Translations under genes and position numbers: made by a program
Assembly (NCBI GenBank): GCA_963921935.1
Contig: OY998177.1
Location: 23,335,926 to 23,399,925, forward strand
DNA from: Galeruca laticollis
Lineage: Eukaryota > Arthropoda > Insecta > Coleoptera > Chrysomelidae
Direction: 5' to 3'
DNA: 64,000 bases
In this document: one piece after another, positions 23,547 through 34,299 of the stretch
Layout of the letters: every line of letters starts with the position of its first letter
Numbering within the stretch: position 1 is the stretch's first letter
Notes under the pieces: model-generated
Database searches by the model: none
Seen by the model: the letters and a program-made list of their open reading frames with translations, nothing else
Told to the model about the DNA's origin: nothing

Positions 23547-24323
23547 CAGTGTGCGGTAGATAAACGGTCTGTTAAACGAATCTCATCTCCATGAATACAG
23601 GTAAATGAAACAAAATTGAGTGGAGGGCTTTTGAAAGGAGAACTATTTAGTAAAACTATTGGCATCCTTTTATCGGTTCCAGTTACACCGGACGTTAATT
23701 ATGAATAGGTTATTTTAAATCTTGTATATCTTTGATTTTCTAATTTTCCTCGAAGAACTGATTTCAAAGATACCAAAATACATGGGCTGTATAGTAAAGA
23801 TTGCTCAAATTTCAGGGTGATGAAAATCACCTTTTTCAACTTAGTAATTTTTTGCCAGTCACTGAATATTGGCAAAACGGCTTACATCTTCCTATATTAT
23901 TTTTTCAAGATCTAGTAAGTGGTATTAAAGAAAAATTAATACAATGGTCAAAAAATTTAAAAAATTAAAACTTATGACCACCCTGTATTAATTTGATGAG
24001 AAGATGTAAGCTATTTCACCAAATATTCAATACTTTTGACAAAACACTAACCTTAAGTGGTAAAAGGGTGATTTTTAACACTCTGTAACATCATCAATAT
24101 TTACTGTAGAAACCATAAATTTGGTACCTTTGTAATCAGCTCTTCATGGAAAATATCAGAAAACGAATTTATAATCAACTTTGTATATAGCGGAAGTAAT
24201 AAAAGAATTCCAAAAGTTTCAATGAAAAGTACTCCCTTCAAACATCCGCAAATTTTATTTTCAGTTACTTGTAGTTCTCGGAATCCGGCTAACCGACTGT
24301 GAAGGATTATCTGCCACACCCTG
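23547..24323. mobile_element. palindromic Tc1/mariner-type MITE
   Basis: The left end CAGTGTGCGGTAGATAA at 23547 and right end ...CTGCCACACCCTG at 24323 are inverted repeats, both flanked by TATA. Internal segments also mirror each other: GATGAAAATCACCTTTTTC around 23819 against AAAAGGGTGATTTTTAACAC around 24062. The whole 777-bp unit is therefore an imperfect foldback. There is no transposase ORF. The TA target suggests the Tc1/mariner superfamily. Confidence 0.7.
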
Positions 24324-24489
24324 TATACATTCATTACTAGAGTACGCCCAAAAATAATGATACATCATGTAGACTTTTCCAAAAAGATGTTATTCAAATA
24401 TAGTAACCTAATTCTTTTGTTTTTCAAATTCCGATATAATATTGTTACAATATTTACGAACTAAAGATGGTATATTTTCCTGTTAAAGG

Positions 24490-25523
24490 TAATAAGTCTA
24501 GTTCAATGCTGGAAACAGAAAGCGATGACTTTGATGAGTCAAAACAGCTTCAACTGGGAATGTGACCATTATTTTACACACGAAAGAATTTATACTACCC
24601 AAATTTCTAATAATGTTAACAACTCTCCAAAGACCTTAAGTACATCGAAAGAACGTAATTATAGTTTACTAAATTTAGATGCAAATTTCAATGTACCAGT
24701 AGTTAGGGGTATCGAAATTTCTATGCCCGAAGATCAATATTCTACCAAAATTTCTTGTCTGTGAATCTGATAACACTATCTATTCACGGACATTCTGACA
24801 CAATTGCTGCAAATCCCTTACTCGTTCGAGAATTTCCAAAGAAAAAAGTAGGTTTTTTAACGATTTTGGAATGCTCAAATAAATTACCCAATTCGGATAT
24901 TAAGTGGAATTAGATTGTAGTCCTAATAAAAATTTCTTATGGCTGTTGATAATTTAATGTTCGTTATAAATGTTAAGCAATTGGAGGAATCTTCTCATTA
25001 AGAAAAGCATTAAAGGTAGAACATGCAAAACATATTATTTTGTTGCACTAAATTCAACAAATTTGTTTTCAAGGTTGCCACAAGATATCTATCAAACAGC
25101 GAAAGTGGCTGAAGTTTTAATTTTACTAGAAAAAGAAAAGGGAACAGGGTTTAAAGGAAAAAATTTAAATGATATCGACCTCAAAACGGATATTTACTAT
25201 AGCTCTGATTCGGAGAATAATGTTGACGAAAGACCTCTAGCTGAACGATTTTTAGATAATGTTCAAAGAGGAGGAAATTCAAATACAATTGTTGATTTAT
25301 TGGAAAATCCTTATATGCCCAGCAGTAATAATGATACCATCGGAAACTCTGGAACAAGCGAGAAAGAGAAATTGTCTTAAAACATTTTAGAAGTAACATT
25401 GATAAAAAAACTGATCCTCGCAAATATGAAGTGGACGAATTTCTGAAAAAATATGAATCAATTTTTGGTCGTACCAATTGGGTAAAAGTTAGAACTATGG
25501 TGTACTATGAGTTTAGGCAAAAA
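24490..25523 (+). pseudogene. uncharacterised, probably TE-encoded ORF in pieces
   Basis: Plus-strand open pieces at 24525-24764 and 24970-25380, continuing in another frame to about 25523. The second has an acidic Ser/Asp-rich centre (DIYYSSDSENNVDERPLAER) and then a C-terminal stretch NIDKKTDPRKYEVDEFLKKY, followed by GRTNWVKVRTMVYYEF. That Pro/Lys...Glu...Phe...Trp...Val-Lys pattern is a recurring C-terminal module in proteins of animal transposons, whose function I do not know. A frame break near 25378 separates the parts. It may be the end of a transposon protein or a decayed duplicate. Confidence 0.4.
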
Positions 25524-25555
25524 TAATTCCACTAGTTTTATTATACAGTGCTATT

Positions 25556-26422
25556 CAAAAGTCCCCTCACCACCCTCGTATCTTTTGAACGGCTACACTT
25601 ACATTAATAAAATTTGGAGGGTGAAAATAAAGTGTTGTAAACTTCTCTACGAATTTTAACGGGGGACGTAATAGTAATGAATGACGTCACAGTGCCACTC
25701 TGGCAAATCATTTTAAATATGACCCTATGGCTAGTGATATCTCGTTTGAAAGGCATTGACATTGGCTACATAGCCATATTAATTTTGTTTGGGTTTGAAT
25801 TAATTTTGACGTATAAATTAAATAAATACCAAAATTATTGAAATTATTTTTTTAAATTTAATTAATCAAATATCAACAATAGATTCTTATAGCAATTGTT
25901 CGAAATGTGCCCCGTTTACTTCCTGACAGTAATACATCGGCCGGCGAGGTCCTAAAGAATGGCCACCTCGGTTACCAGATCTGACACCATTAGATTTTTT
26001 TCTATGGGGGTATTTGAAATCCAAGGTTTGTACTACGGCACCAGATAGCATTAGCGTTTTGAAAGAAAGAATTACCGAAGAATGCAATGCTATTTCAGCT
26101 GACATATTCGAACGAGTACGACAAGAGTTTACTAATAGGATGTATTACTGTCAGGAAGTAGACAGAGCACATTTCTAACACTTGCTATAAGAATCCATTG
26201 TTGATATTTGATTAATTAAATTTAAAAAAATAATTTCAATAATTTTGGTATTTATTTAAAATTATTGGCCAGAGTGGAACTGTGACGTCATCTATTACTA
26301 TTACGTCACCTGTTACCATTCGTAGAGAAGTTTACAACACTTTATTTTCACCCTCCAAATTTTATTAATGTAAGTAGCCGTTCAAAAGATACGAGGGGGG
26401 AGGTGACTTTTGAATAGCACTG
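25556..26422 (+). mobile_element. long-armed mariner-type foldback MITE carrying a transposase fragment
   Basis: The arms begin CAGTGCTATTCAAAAGTC at 25556 and end in its near-complement at 26422, both flanked by TATA. Left arm 25556-25941 and right arm about 26137-26422 are inverted copies; the left has about 110 bp absent from the right (around 25710-25820). The loop carries a piece of mariner-like transposase (25942-26136). The arms extend over the transposase C-terminal codons, so the element is a head-to-head inverted duplicate of one end of an autonomous parent. Confidence 0.8.
25920..26178 (+). pseudogene. mariner-like transposase C-terminal fragment inside the MITE
   Basis: Plus strand reads LPDLTPLDFFLWGYLKSKV, then SISVLKERITEECNAI, FERVRQEFTNRMYYCQEVD and AHF with a stop. 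DLTPLDFFLWG is the block before and around the last catalytic acidic residue of the DD-E/D mariner-related group, and the end is the usual transposase C-terminus. The upstream catalytic core is missing. Confidence 0.7.
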
Positions 26423-26872
26423 TATATTATAAATTATGAAATGATAATAAAAGCCTTTTTTTTTAGATTTTATTAATTGTTTCTTTGATTGCTCCATTTT
26501 TCATTTTATCCTCGTTTAACAATAAAAATCGGGTTTTGGAACCGTTTTAACAAGACCTCGGTTTTACATAACGGTGGTAGACTTCGTATAATTAATTCAT
26601 TCTTGACGTTGAAAATCAACCTATGCAATCGATGTTGTAAATCCCGATTCTGCTTACCAGAAAGTTTGGCAACATTGACGGGCTTCTTAATGTGCATAAA
26701 CTACAAACTTTTTATACACATGGGCTTGATAACATATGTGATATTTCCCCGGGGCTCGTAAACACTACGAAATATATGAACGTAAAAACCCTTCCCCTCT
26801 AAATGGCTCTGCTTTGCCTTCAGAACGTAGTGTGCTTCGATTAGGTAGTTAGGTATGTCTATATATGTATTA

Positions 26873-27027
<155 letters not shown>

Positions 27028-27056
27028 TTATTAAGTTATCGACCGTTACTTAATTA

Positions 27057-27324
27057 TAGAATATTTCATAAATTTCGGGTATAGCGGTCTGTAGGCAATT
27101 AAAACTGCAGTTTTTCTAATATTCTCAATATTTCGCCATTGTTCAACAGCTTCTTCAGGAGAAATTCTACAATAATTAGTAATGTACATTTTAAAACCCA
27201 TTTAAATTAACAATAAATAAAAACTTACAGAGAGCAACAGTTGTTTTGCCGATACGGGCACTAGCACCACATTACACACATTAAAAATAGATTAATATAA
27301 AATGTTTCTATTCTGCTGTTTTTT
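27057..27324 (-). mobile_element. Penelope-like element 3' arm, left inverted copy (distal part)
   Basis: Inverted copy of 29815-30085: both contain GCCCGTATCGGCAAAACAAC and CGAAATTTATGAAATATTC in mirror orientation, with high identity. It is continuous with 29132-29305 (minus) once the 1.8 kb insert 27325-29131 is removed, because the uninterrupted right copy joins these two blocks directly. Confidence 0.8.
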
Positions 27325-27490
27325 AAACGGTTTTATTTAGCTCACCCCGTTTGTTTTATTATTTATTCTTGGGTCAAATTTAGTAATTCAAATTTCACCC
27401 TCTTCCTGTCAACCGATTAATCTGAAATTTTGTATACACTTTGGATTTTGGTGACAGTACAATTATGTTTATTCATTATCATTATAAATT

Positions 27491-28110
27491 CAAGATGGCC
27501 GCCGCTACAAAATGGCGGATAATTTATGTTTTATTAATCCCATCAATATGGGTATCAAATTAAAGGGCTCAACAAGCAGAATACAATATACTATAAAAAA
27601 TTGAAATCCAAGATGGCGGCCGCCACAAAATGGCGGATAACGTAGGTTTTATCAATCCCATCAACATAGGTATCAAATGAAAGGGCTCAACAAGCAGAAT
27701 ACAAGATACTATAAAAAATTTAAATCCAAGATGGCGGCCGCTACAAAATGGCGGATAACGTAGGTTTTATCAATCCCATCAATATGGGTATCAAATGAAA
27801 GTGCTCAACCAGTAGAATACAATATACTATATAAAATTAAAATCCAAGATAACGGCCTCTACAAAATGGCGGATAACGTAGGTTTTATCAATCCCATCAA
27901 CATGGGTATCAAATGAAAGGTCTCAACAAGAAGAATACAATTTACTATGCAAAATTGAAATCTAAGATGGCCGCCGCTACCAAATGGCTGATAACAATTT
28001 TTTTATCAATCTCACCAATATGGGTATCAACAAATAAAAGGGCTTGACAAGAAGAATACAGTGCACTATACAACATCAATATTTAAGATGGGCGCAGCCA
28101 CTAAATGGCG
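27491..28110. repeat. 118-bp minisatellite, about five units
   Basis: The landmark CAAGATGGC or its variants starts at 27491, 27609, 27727, 27845, 27963 and 28084, giving spacings of 118, 118, 118, 118 and 121. Each unit contains CTACAAAATGGCGGATAA, CCCATCAATATGGGTATCAA and a purine-rich AAAGGGCTCAACAAG. The last unit has an extra CAACA-like insertion. The middle units are the most alike. Confidence 0.92.
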
Positions 28111-28251
28111 TATAATAATAAGATTTAAATTTAGAAATTGAATCTGTAATTTAGGTATCTGATTAATCCAGCCTGAATCCACCACCCAAGTCAAGATTTT
28201 GTATTGTGTTGAGGACTGTGTGGCGTTTGGCCTCAATTTCGTCGAACTCAG

Positions 28252-28647
28252 ATGTATGCAACAGATGTACCTTCCGTCCGAATTGATTTCGCAAGAGACG
28301 GAGTACATCTTATACACCCGAAAGCCATACAGTTTCCAGCTAATTACAATTACGGGACGGCTGAAAGAAGAATGTTGCCTTTAATACTATCATGGGCTTC
28401 TACAATACATAAAATGCAGGGCAGCACTGTGGATCACGCAGTCGTATACTTAGGTGCGAAACTGTTTGAAGAAGGTCAAGCCTACGTGGCTCTTAGTAGA
28501 GTAAGATCTTTGCAGGGACTACGTATAGAGGAGTTGGACTGCAATAAACTAACGGGCAAGAAACTTTGCAATAATGAAGCACTAAATGAGTTAAACAGAA
28601 TGCGAATTAAAAACCAAAAAATAAAAATAGGTAAAAAAACTTTTTAA
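28252..28647 (+). pseudogene. Pif1-like helicase C-terminal fragment (Helitron-type)
   Basis: Open from 28252 to TAA at 28645-28647. Residues ILSWASTIHKMQGSTVDHAV, then GQAYVALSRVRSLQGLRI, are the late SF1B helicase motifs V and VI of Pif1/Helitron helicases. The order is right and the C-terminal tail is Lys-rich. The Walker A/B half, the Rep endonuclease and an N-terminus are absent upstream, where the minisatellite lies, so this is a truncated gene end rather than a functional helicase. Confidence 0.8.
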
Positions 28648-29132
28648 GCTAAACGGTTTTATGTTAAACATACATTGCAATGTTTAAGATAAATGTACTA
28701 GAAACCAAAAAAATAATAAAATAGATACAGTCGTGGGAATTATAAACATATGCATAGACTAGACTAAAATGAAACCGTGGGGCACGTCAATTGTCTACAA
28801 TCGTTGATTAAAATTTTTGTTTTGTAATGTTACTTATAAGCGTATACTGTTCTTCTATCGCACATTAAGTCGATAATCGTTGATTAAAATTTTTGTTTTG
28901 TAATGTTACTTATAAGCGTATACTGTTCTTCTATCGCACATTAAGTCGATAATTTGTAGACAATTGACGTGCTCCACGGTTTTATTTTAGTCTAGTCTAT
29001 GCATATGTTTATAACTCCCACGACTGTATCTATTTCATTATTTTTTGGTTTTTAGTACATTTATCTTAAACATTGCAATGTATGTTTAACATAAAACCGT
29101 TTAACTTAGAAAGTTTTTTTACCCATTTTTAT
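28621..29132. repeat. 180-bp-arm palindrome with 76-bp tandem repeat in its loop
   Basis: Left arm 28621-28800 and right arm 28954-29132 are inverted copies (about 95 percent by eye), sharing AAACGGTTTTATGTTAAAC and TATGCATAGACTAGACTAAA. The loop holds two tandem copies of a 76-bp unit (28801-28876 and 28877-28952, landmark TCGTTGATTAAAATTTTTG). The left arm includes the last codons of the helicase frame, so the right arm is an inverted copy that starts inside the coding sequence. Confidence 0.9.
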
Positions 29133-29305
29133 TATATATTATAGTAAAAAGTGATGAGAATTTAAAAGTTGTTAATATACAGAGTGACATGTTGAAAATA
29201 ATTAAAAAGATTACAATAAATATTGCTCAAATTGTTAGTATCAAGTTTGTAGTTTAGGTTGTTTTCATGTTTCTTGATATAATACATTTTAAGGAATAAC
29301 CTATA
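29132..29305 (-). pseudogene. Penelope-like element 3' coding end, left inverted copy (proximal part)
   Basis: Minus strand encodes MYYIKKHENNLNYKLDTNNL and the following residues to a stop, almost the same as the plus-strand copy at 29647-29755. The inverted copies lie head to head, so this is the more severely truncated member of a PLE pair. Confidence 0.8.
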
Positions 29306-29344
29306 CCGCAGTTGTCTAACAAAATAATAGCGATTTTCAAACAA

Positions 29345-29755
29345 TTTAATAACAAAAATTTCAAAATATAACCAACAAAAAATTCTAACTTATTTACAAA
29401 GCTTAAGGACAAAACACCACTATCGTACAATACCAATGTAATTTATATACTGCCATGCAGAGATTGTCAAGGGTGTTACATAGGCCAAACGTCCCAATGG
29501 TTAAAACAAAGAATCACTCAACATAAAAGTGACTGCAGACTACACAAAAATACGTGTGCCATAGTAGAACACCACTTAAAGACAGGTCATAATTTTGATT
29601 ATGATAATATAACTTTATTGGAAAAAAACAACAACTACAGATCTAGGTTATTCCTTGAAATGTATTATATCAAGAAACATGGAAACAACCTAAACTACAA
29701 ACTTGATACTAACAACTTGAGCAATATTTATTGTAATCTTTTTAATTATTTTTAA
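29345..29755 (+). pseudogene. Penelope-like element GIY-YIG endonuclease end (5'-truncated copy)
   Basis: Plus-strand frame open for about 130 codons to TAA at 29753-29755. It has KLKDKTPLSYNTNVIYILPC, then CRDCQGCYIGQTSQWLKQR, ITQHKSDC, IVEHHLKTGHNFDY and FLEMYYIKKH. These are the CxxC, GYIGQT-type core (here CYIGQT), Arg, His and Glu positions of the GIY-YIG domain that ends Penelope ORFs. The RT part is missing upstream (5' truncation), so it is not autonomous, but this domain looks intact. Confidence 0.82.
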
Positions 29756-30075
29756 TATGTCACTCTGCATATTAACAACTTTTAAATTCTTATCACTTTT
29801 TACTATAATATATAAAAAACAGCAGAATAGAAACATTTTATATTAATCTATTTTTAATGTGTGTAATGTGATGCTAGTGCCCGTATCGGCAAAACAACTG
29901 TTGCTCTCTGTAAGTTTTTATTTATTGTTAATTTTAATGGGTTTTAAAATGTACATCACTAATTATTGTAGAATTTCTCCTGAAGAAGCTGTTAAACAAT
30001 GGCGAAATATTGAGAATATTAGAAAAATTGGAGTTTTAATTGCCTACAGACCGCTATACCCGAAATTTATGAAAT

Positions 30076-30085
<10 letters not shown>
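29756..30085 (+). mobile_element. Penelope-like element 3' region with pLTR-like arm and candidate intron
   Basis: Follows the GIY-YIG stop and ends at a (TA)n tract. The part from 29815 is mirrored at 27057-27324. It contains a GT..AG pair: TCT|GTAAGTTTTT at 29910 and ATTATTGTAG|AATTTC at 29971 would remove 62 nt, and the sequence after it stays open (ISPEEAVKQWRNIENIRKIG). Penelope elements of Drosophila are known to carry a short intron in their terminal repeat; applying that here is inference. Confidence 0.6.

Positions 30086-30108
<23 letters not shown>
30079..30108. repeat. (TA)n microsatellite
   Basis: Thirty bp of TA directly at the right edge of the PLE copy, the counterpart of the long TA tract at 26876-27024. 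Confidence 0.95.
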
Positions 30109-30111
<3 letters not shown>

Positions 30112-30584
30112 TAGGAGAGTTAGATGTCACGTTTCATGTTTGGTAAATCCTTTGCACATACCCATTTGTTTAAACATGGAATAACTATGACATACTTAGT
30201 TATGATACTTTCGGAGGTTGTAACAACATATCAAGATTATTAATCCGATGTAATGATGGAAAAATTATTGTACTGATGGCACTTGCTTCAATCTTCTCAA
30301 TATGAAAATGGTTAAAACATAACTTTTTTGAGATTCGGCAACGTGTAAAAAGATCGTCGAAGTCAGTCAGTGTTTGGATTTTTGGTATTTTTTTTCGTTT
30401 ACTGTTTATGTTTGTTTTCAAATTAGATTAGGTGAACACACACAGTAAGAATAAAAAAATGCTTTTGAAATAGATATTAAAATAAATTTAACTCTAATAT
30501 TATATTATTTTAACATTAGCTGAATATTGTGATAATAAAAACATAACTTAAAAAACTTCTTAATTAAGCTTAAACAAATTCAAA

Positions 30585-30860
30585 TCAAATGTTCGAATAA
30601 ACACCGTTTTGAGCTAAACAATAGCCCATACGATTATAAAATTCTCGACGAACATGGGTGAGTATTTCAGGGTTTTTCTTCATACAGGCTTGTAGAATTT
30701 TATTTCCTAAGTTCATCCAGAGAATTGGCCCTGTTCTACTGGAATCCGTAAATTCTCGATCTAACATTATTCGATTGGGGAAGAATGTATTTAAATAATT
30801 AACTGCTAATCGATAATTATGTGATGCACAACCAAATATCATTGAAGTTGACATCTAATT
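30585..30860 (-). pseudogene. internally deleted mariner-like transposase (N- and C-terminal ends fused)
   Basis: Minus-strand frame of 89 codons. The N-terminal part MIFGCASHNYRLAVNYLNTF resembles the first helix region of transposases that begin with a DUF4817-like domain. It runs directly into NPEILTHVRREFYNRMGYCL, which looks like the C-terminal tail of mariner-type transposases. The DDE core is absent. Sequence 30110-30584 has no other supported feature. Confidence 0.45.
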
Positions 30861-31257
30861 ATATAACGGCAGGTGTGTTTTGATTTTGCAGCATATTCAA
30901 ATATTTATGTCCGGTTAAATTGCTGTCTATAGAAAATGGTCCAATCAAATGTTCATCTAATACCTATTCCAGCCCAAAGATTCAACTTTTGGGAATACTG
31001 AGTTCTACTTTTGTGGTGTTTTTCTAGGTGTGTGTCATAGACCAATATCAAATAACGGATGCATTATGGGCACCGTCTTGTGAAAAATCGATTCATCTAC
31101 GGAGGCGGTTTGACGGAGGAGTGAGAGGTTGGCAACACTTTCGTTGCGGTGATTATATTGTTAGTTCAGTTGTAGTTGTCAAAATTGTACATAAATCTGA
31201 CAGATAGATTATGTTCAATACTCATTTATAGAAAACTGTTTTCGTTATTGGGTGAAT

Positions 31258-32272
31258 ATGGAGGAAGAGGAATTTCGAGTGTTAATTAATAATTATTTTT
31301 CACGTTGAATAACAATTAAAGAAACCGAGGAGAAAATATGTTAATATTGTCCTGAAAGTGCTCCGTCACATAGAATGTTTTGTAAGTGACTCTCTTCTTC
31401 TAAAAGTGGCCATATGAATACGAATGATGCTGAAGTCTAGGACCGCCATTTACTGTAACTACTCCAGATAAGGTTAATAAAATTCGTGCCCTTGTACTTA
31501 GCGATCGTCGAATAAAAGTGCGTGATAAAGCTGATGAAATAAATATTTCAACCGAACGGGTATGCAACATTTTATATGAAAGATTACATATGAAAATAGT
31601 ATCTGCAAGGTGGGTGCCCGCGATTGCTTACTGCTGATCAAAAGCTGGCTCGCATTAAAAATTCAAACGTAATCCAAGTGAATTTTTTGTCGATACGTCA
31701 CAGTTGATGGAACGTGGTACATCATTATACCCCAGAAACAAAAATACGGTCAAAACAATGGACTCCATTCGAGGACCGTGCTTCCAAGAAAGCAAAAACC
31801 AATTTTTCATGTCTTGACCACAGTGTTTTGGGATTTCAAAGGTGTAATCTTTATTGATTATTTAGAAAAAGGGAAAACGGTAACTGGCTAATATTATGAT
31901 GATTTGCTGACATATTTTGACGCCGAACTTAAAAAAACGACCGCATTTGTTGAAGAAAAGAGTTTTGTTCCATCACGACAATGCTCCTGTCCATTCGTCC
32001 GTTATTGTTGCAGAAAAATCAGCCGAACTTCGTTACGATTTATGGCCTCATTCGTCATATTCATCTGATCTCGCTCCCTCTGGTTACTTTCTGTCTCCAA
32101 ACTTGAAAAAATGGTTTGGTGGACAGCGATTTCGGACAGATGAAGAGGTGATTGCAGAGACAAACGCGTATTTTGCAGAACTTCCGAAATATTATTCTTT
32201 GGATGGTTCCAAAAAATTGGAAACTTGCTGGATTAGGTATGTAGAATTGAAAGGAGATAACGTTGAAAAATA
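31258..32272 (+). pseudogene. mariner transposase pseudogene
   Basis: Starts at ATG 31258 (MEEEEFRVLINNYF) and ends at TAA near 32272 (ELKGDNVEK). Recognisable blocks include a DRHLL-like region, CPRLLTADQKLARI, RSKQWTPFEDRASKKAKTN, VLFHHDNAPVHSS (second catalytic Asp) and SSDLAPSGYFLSPNLKKWF (where mariners have SPDLAPxDYxLF, with the third Asp here changed to Gly). The C-terminal 118 codons from 31917 are open, but the N-terminal half has many stops. Length fits a full mariner gene of about 340 codons. Not active. Confidence 0.8.
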
Positions 32273-32329
32273 AAATATCTTTTCATTGAAAAGTCACTCT
32301 TCCGTTAAACTGCCCTCGTATGAACAACA

Positions 32330-32770
32330 TATTTATTGAAACGTTTGCATCCAATTGTATTTTTGCCATAACTGTTTCACAAAATTACATTCTACGAAAC
32401 TGATCTTCTGGAAATATTCCATGGCTTTTTTTCAAATATAAACTACGATAGCCATTTTTTTAATATAGTCCGAATCGCTTTCGGATTAACATTAAAATCC
32501 TTTGCTAAATGAGTGGACGACTAGAGGAATATTTTCATCACTTTCGCAGATTAAAATATACCGTTTTCTTTTGACGATTCTGTGTACGTACTACATGCTT
32601 TGTAAGAGTGACACATCTATGTTCCTCAAAATTTTTTATAACCATTCTCCCCGTATTTTGGTAATTGGTTGAGTATTTTCAAATGCTTCGATACAGAAAT
32701 TATCTGCTATTTCTCGATATGAATTATCCTGGTAATACAAACTCGATGCCTATTTGAATTTCTCTGTCTG
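32330..32770 (-). pseudogene. mariner-like transposase N-terminal relic
   Basis: Minus strand reads YREIADNFCIEAFENTQPIT, ESDENIPLVVHSFSK and a following HTH-like stretch, resembling the DNA-binding domain of DUF4817-type mariner transposases. Stops and frameshifts throughout. There is no matching catalytic core nearby on the same strand. Confidence 0.35.
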
Positions 32771-33104
32771 TATACCGCTTTCCATTCGTACGCTCCTAAT
32801 AAAACTATTTCCCACAGAACCGAAATTCTTCTATTTTTATCTATCCCTCTCTTCATTTTCAGTATACATGTTAATGCCCACAAAGTATTCCGTATTGAAA
32901 AAACCAGAATTGAGTCCCCATTTAGTTCTAACGTGAAACGATAATCGCCTCATAGTCAAAGGGAAAATGTATAAGGAACATGGTCTTATTAGTGTGTTAG
33001 AGAGAGACATGAAGAGATAGACAATTCAAGTCTTAGTGTAGATTATTACAATTGTAATACAAATATTAGCATAAGCATATTCATGTTATGAAACCCTGTT
33101 AAAG

Positions 33105-33290
33105 GAAGTAGGATACATTGAATATTCTGGTTACACACATTGTCGCTCATGTTCAATTGCATGTAACCATATAATATTCCTAGTACTATATACCGATTCC
33201 GTAGTCTCAATCTGCCTACTCTACGCAACAAATCACCCCATCTGGCTAATTCCAATGCCTCAATCTGCATACTCCTCGGAATTTCACAGA
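33105..33290 (-). other. uncharacterised open segment, repeated at 21985-22085
   Basis: Minus-strand frame beginning ATG at 33270: MQIEALELARWGDLLRRVGR and LRLRNRYIVLGILYGYM. The basic, regular composition looks like real coding sequence, but I do not recognise it. The half from IVLGILY on is repeated in the other orientation near 22 kb. A donor-like GTGTGTAAC follows GACAAT. It could be a host exon, a processed piece of one, or part of an unknown transposon gene. Confidence 0.35.
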
Positions 33291-33345
33291 AAAAGAAATA
33301 TTGAAATATATAAAATTAAAATAAAATAATAAAAATATTTCTTAC

Positions 33346-33450
33346 CATTTAAAACACCGGGATTGCTGATATTAGATAATATTAGACATAGTGGACAACG
33401 AAAGCGATCTGCACTAGCAGAAACCGTTCTTGCTTTTCCTCACGGTAAAT
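33346..33450 (-). pseudogene. possible exon of an unrecognised minus-strand gene, with a TGA
   Basis: Flanked on the minus strand by a good acceptor (TTTTTTTATTCAG before 33450) and donor (GTAAG at 33345-33341). In the frame that fits a phase-1 predecessor, it reads ADRFRCPLCLILSNISNPGV after an early TGA (33442-33440). The CPLC pair is suggestive of zinc binding but too little to assign. It may be a decayed exon related to the candidates at 43.5 and 60 kb. Confidence 0.3.
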
Positions 33451-34299
33451 CTGAATAAAAAAACCTATTTAGACAAGTTTGAAAAATAGAAGGTTGAGTA
33501 TCTATACAGTTCATGTACTAAGAGTATGTTTTTATAGAGCCAAGTCTTTTTTATTCTTACGGAATGGAGTATAAGCTCAGACTTCATATTTATGCTCAAG
33601 AGTATATACACCGAGTTTAAACTCAGTTTTTTTCATAACACCAAATGTCTCGAGGTGCTGGACCGACCACGCATGAAATCTGTCGTCGAAATTAACAAAC
33701 CACCTAACCTTGAAGCTATATCTGAAGGATGTGTGGAAATTGTCTAATAATTGCATCGAAATTTATTCAAGACTTCCAATTTTCCTTTTTATGTATTTAC
33801 TTACGAACTGCATTGAAATATTATAGTCCCTGTTTGTAGGCAATTTTTTTTGATAAAATAAATCAAACTAATAATATGTAAAAAATTGTATGTTAAAATA
33901 TACGTGGTGTTTCATAATTGTGATAATATTTAATTAATGGAGCTTAGATACCTGTGTAGATTGTGATATAATATAAGTATTCTATTTTAATATTTCGTTT
34001 TAGCAGTAAAAAAAATTATATTGAACGGGAATGGAAAAAAGTTAAAAATTTAACACCACGTACTTTAAACATTCCAATTTTAAGGACTATAGGAAAACTA
34101 CCATAACATTATAAAACTACATTATTAGGTTCTAACGCAAATTTTTGAGATCAGATACCTCTTGTAGCGGACGAAAAATCGTGTGGTAGAGAATATAACC
34201 TTAATTTCGTTCCTTCTGAACTAGTGCCGCTCATCTGAGTTGTTAAGGTTGTTGTTCACTCTCTATCCTCCTTCCGACTCTTACTTTGCTTACTGACGC

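Larger units (their letters stand above)
27325..29131 (+). mobile_element. Helentron/Helitron-like insert with 118-bp minisatellite and Pif1-type helicase end
   Basis: Sequence present in the left PLE arm but absent from the right arm. On the left GCTGTTTTTT is followed by AAACGGTTTTATTTAGC; on the right the target resumes at TTATATATTATAG. No target duplication is apparent; insertion within or beside a T-run, as Helentrons are described to do, fits. Contents in order: a 5' end with an AAACGG/CCGTTT mini-inverted repeat (27326-27352), a minisatellite (27491-28110), the helicase 3' end (28252-28647), and a large palindrome (28621-29132). The Rep domain and helicase N-terminus are absent, so it is non-autonomous. 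Class assignment is inference from the helicase and minisatellite. Confidence 0.6.

Noticed and set aside
27491..28110. CRISPR-like regular repeats
   Set aside because: Unit is 118 bp without distinct spacers; it is a tandem minisatellite in eukaryotic DNA.
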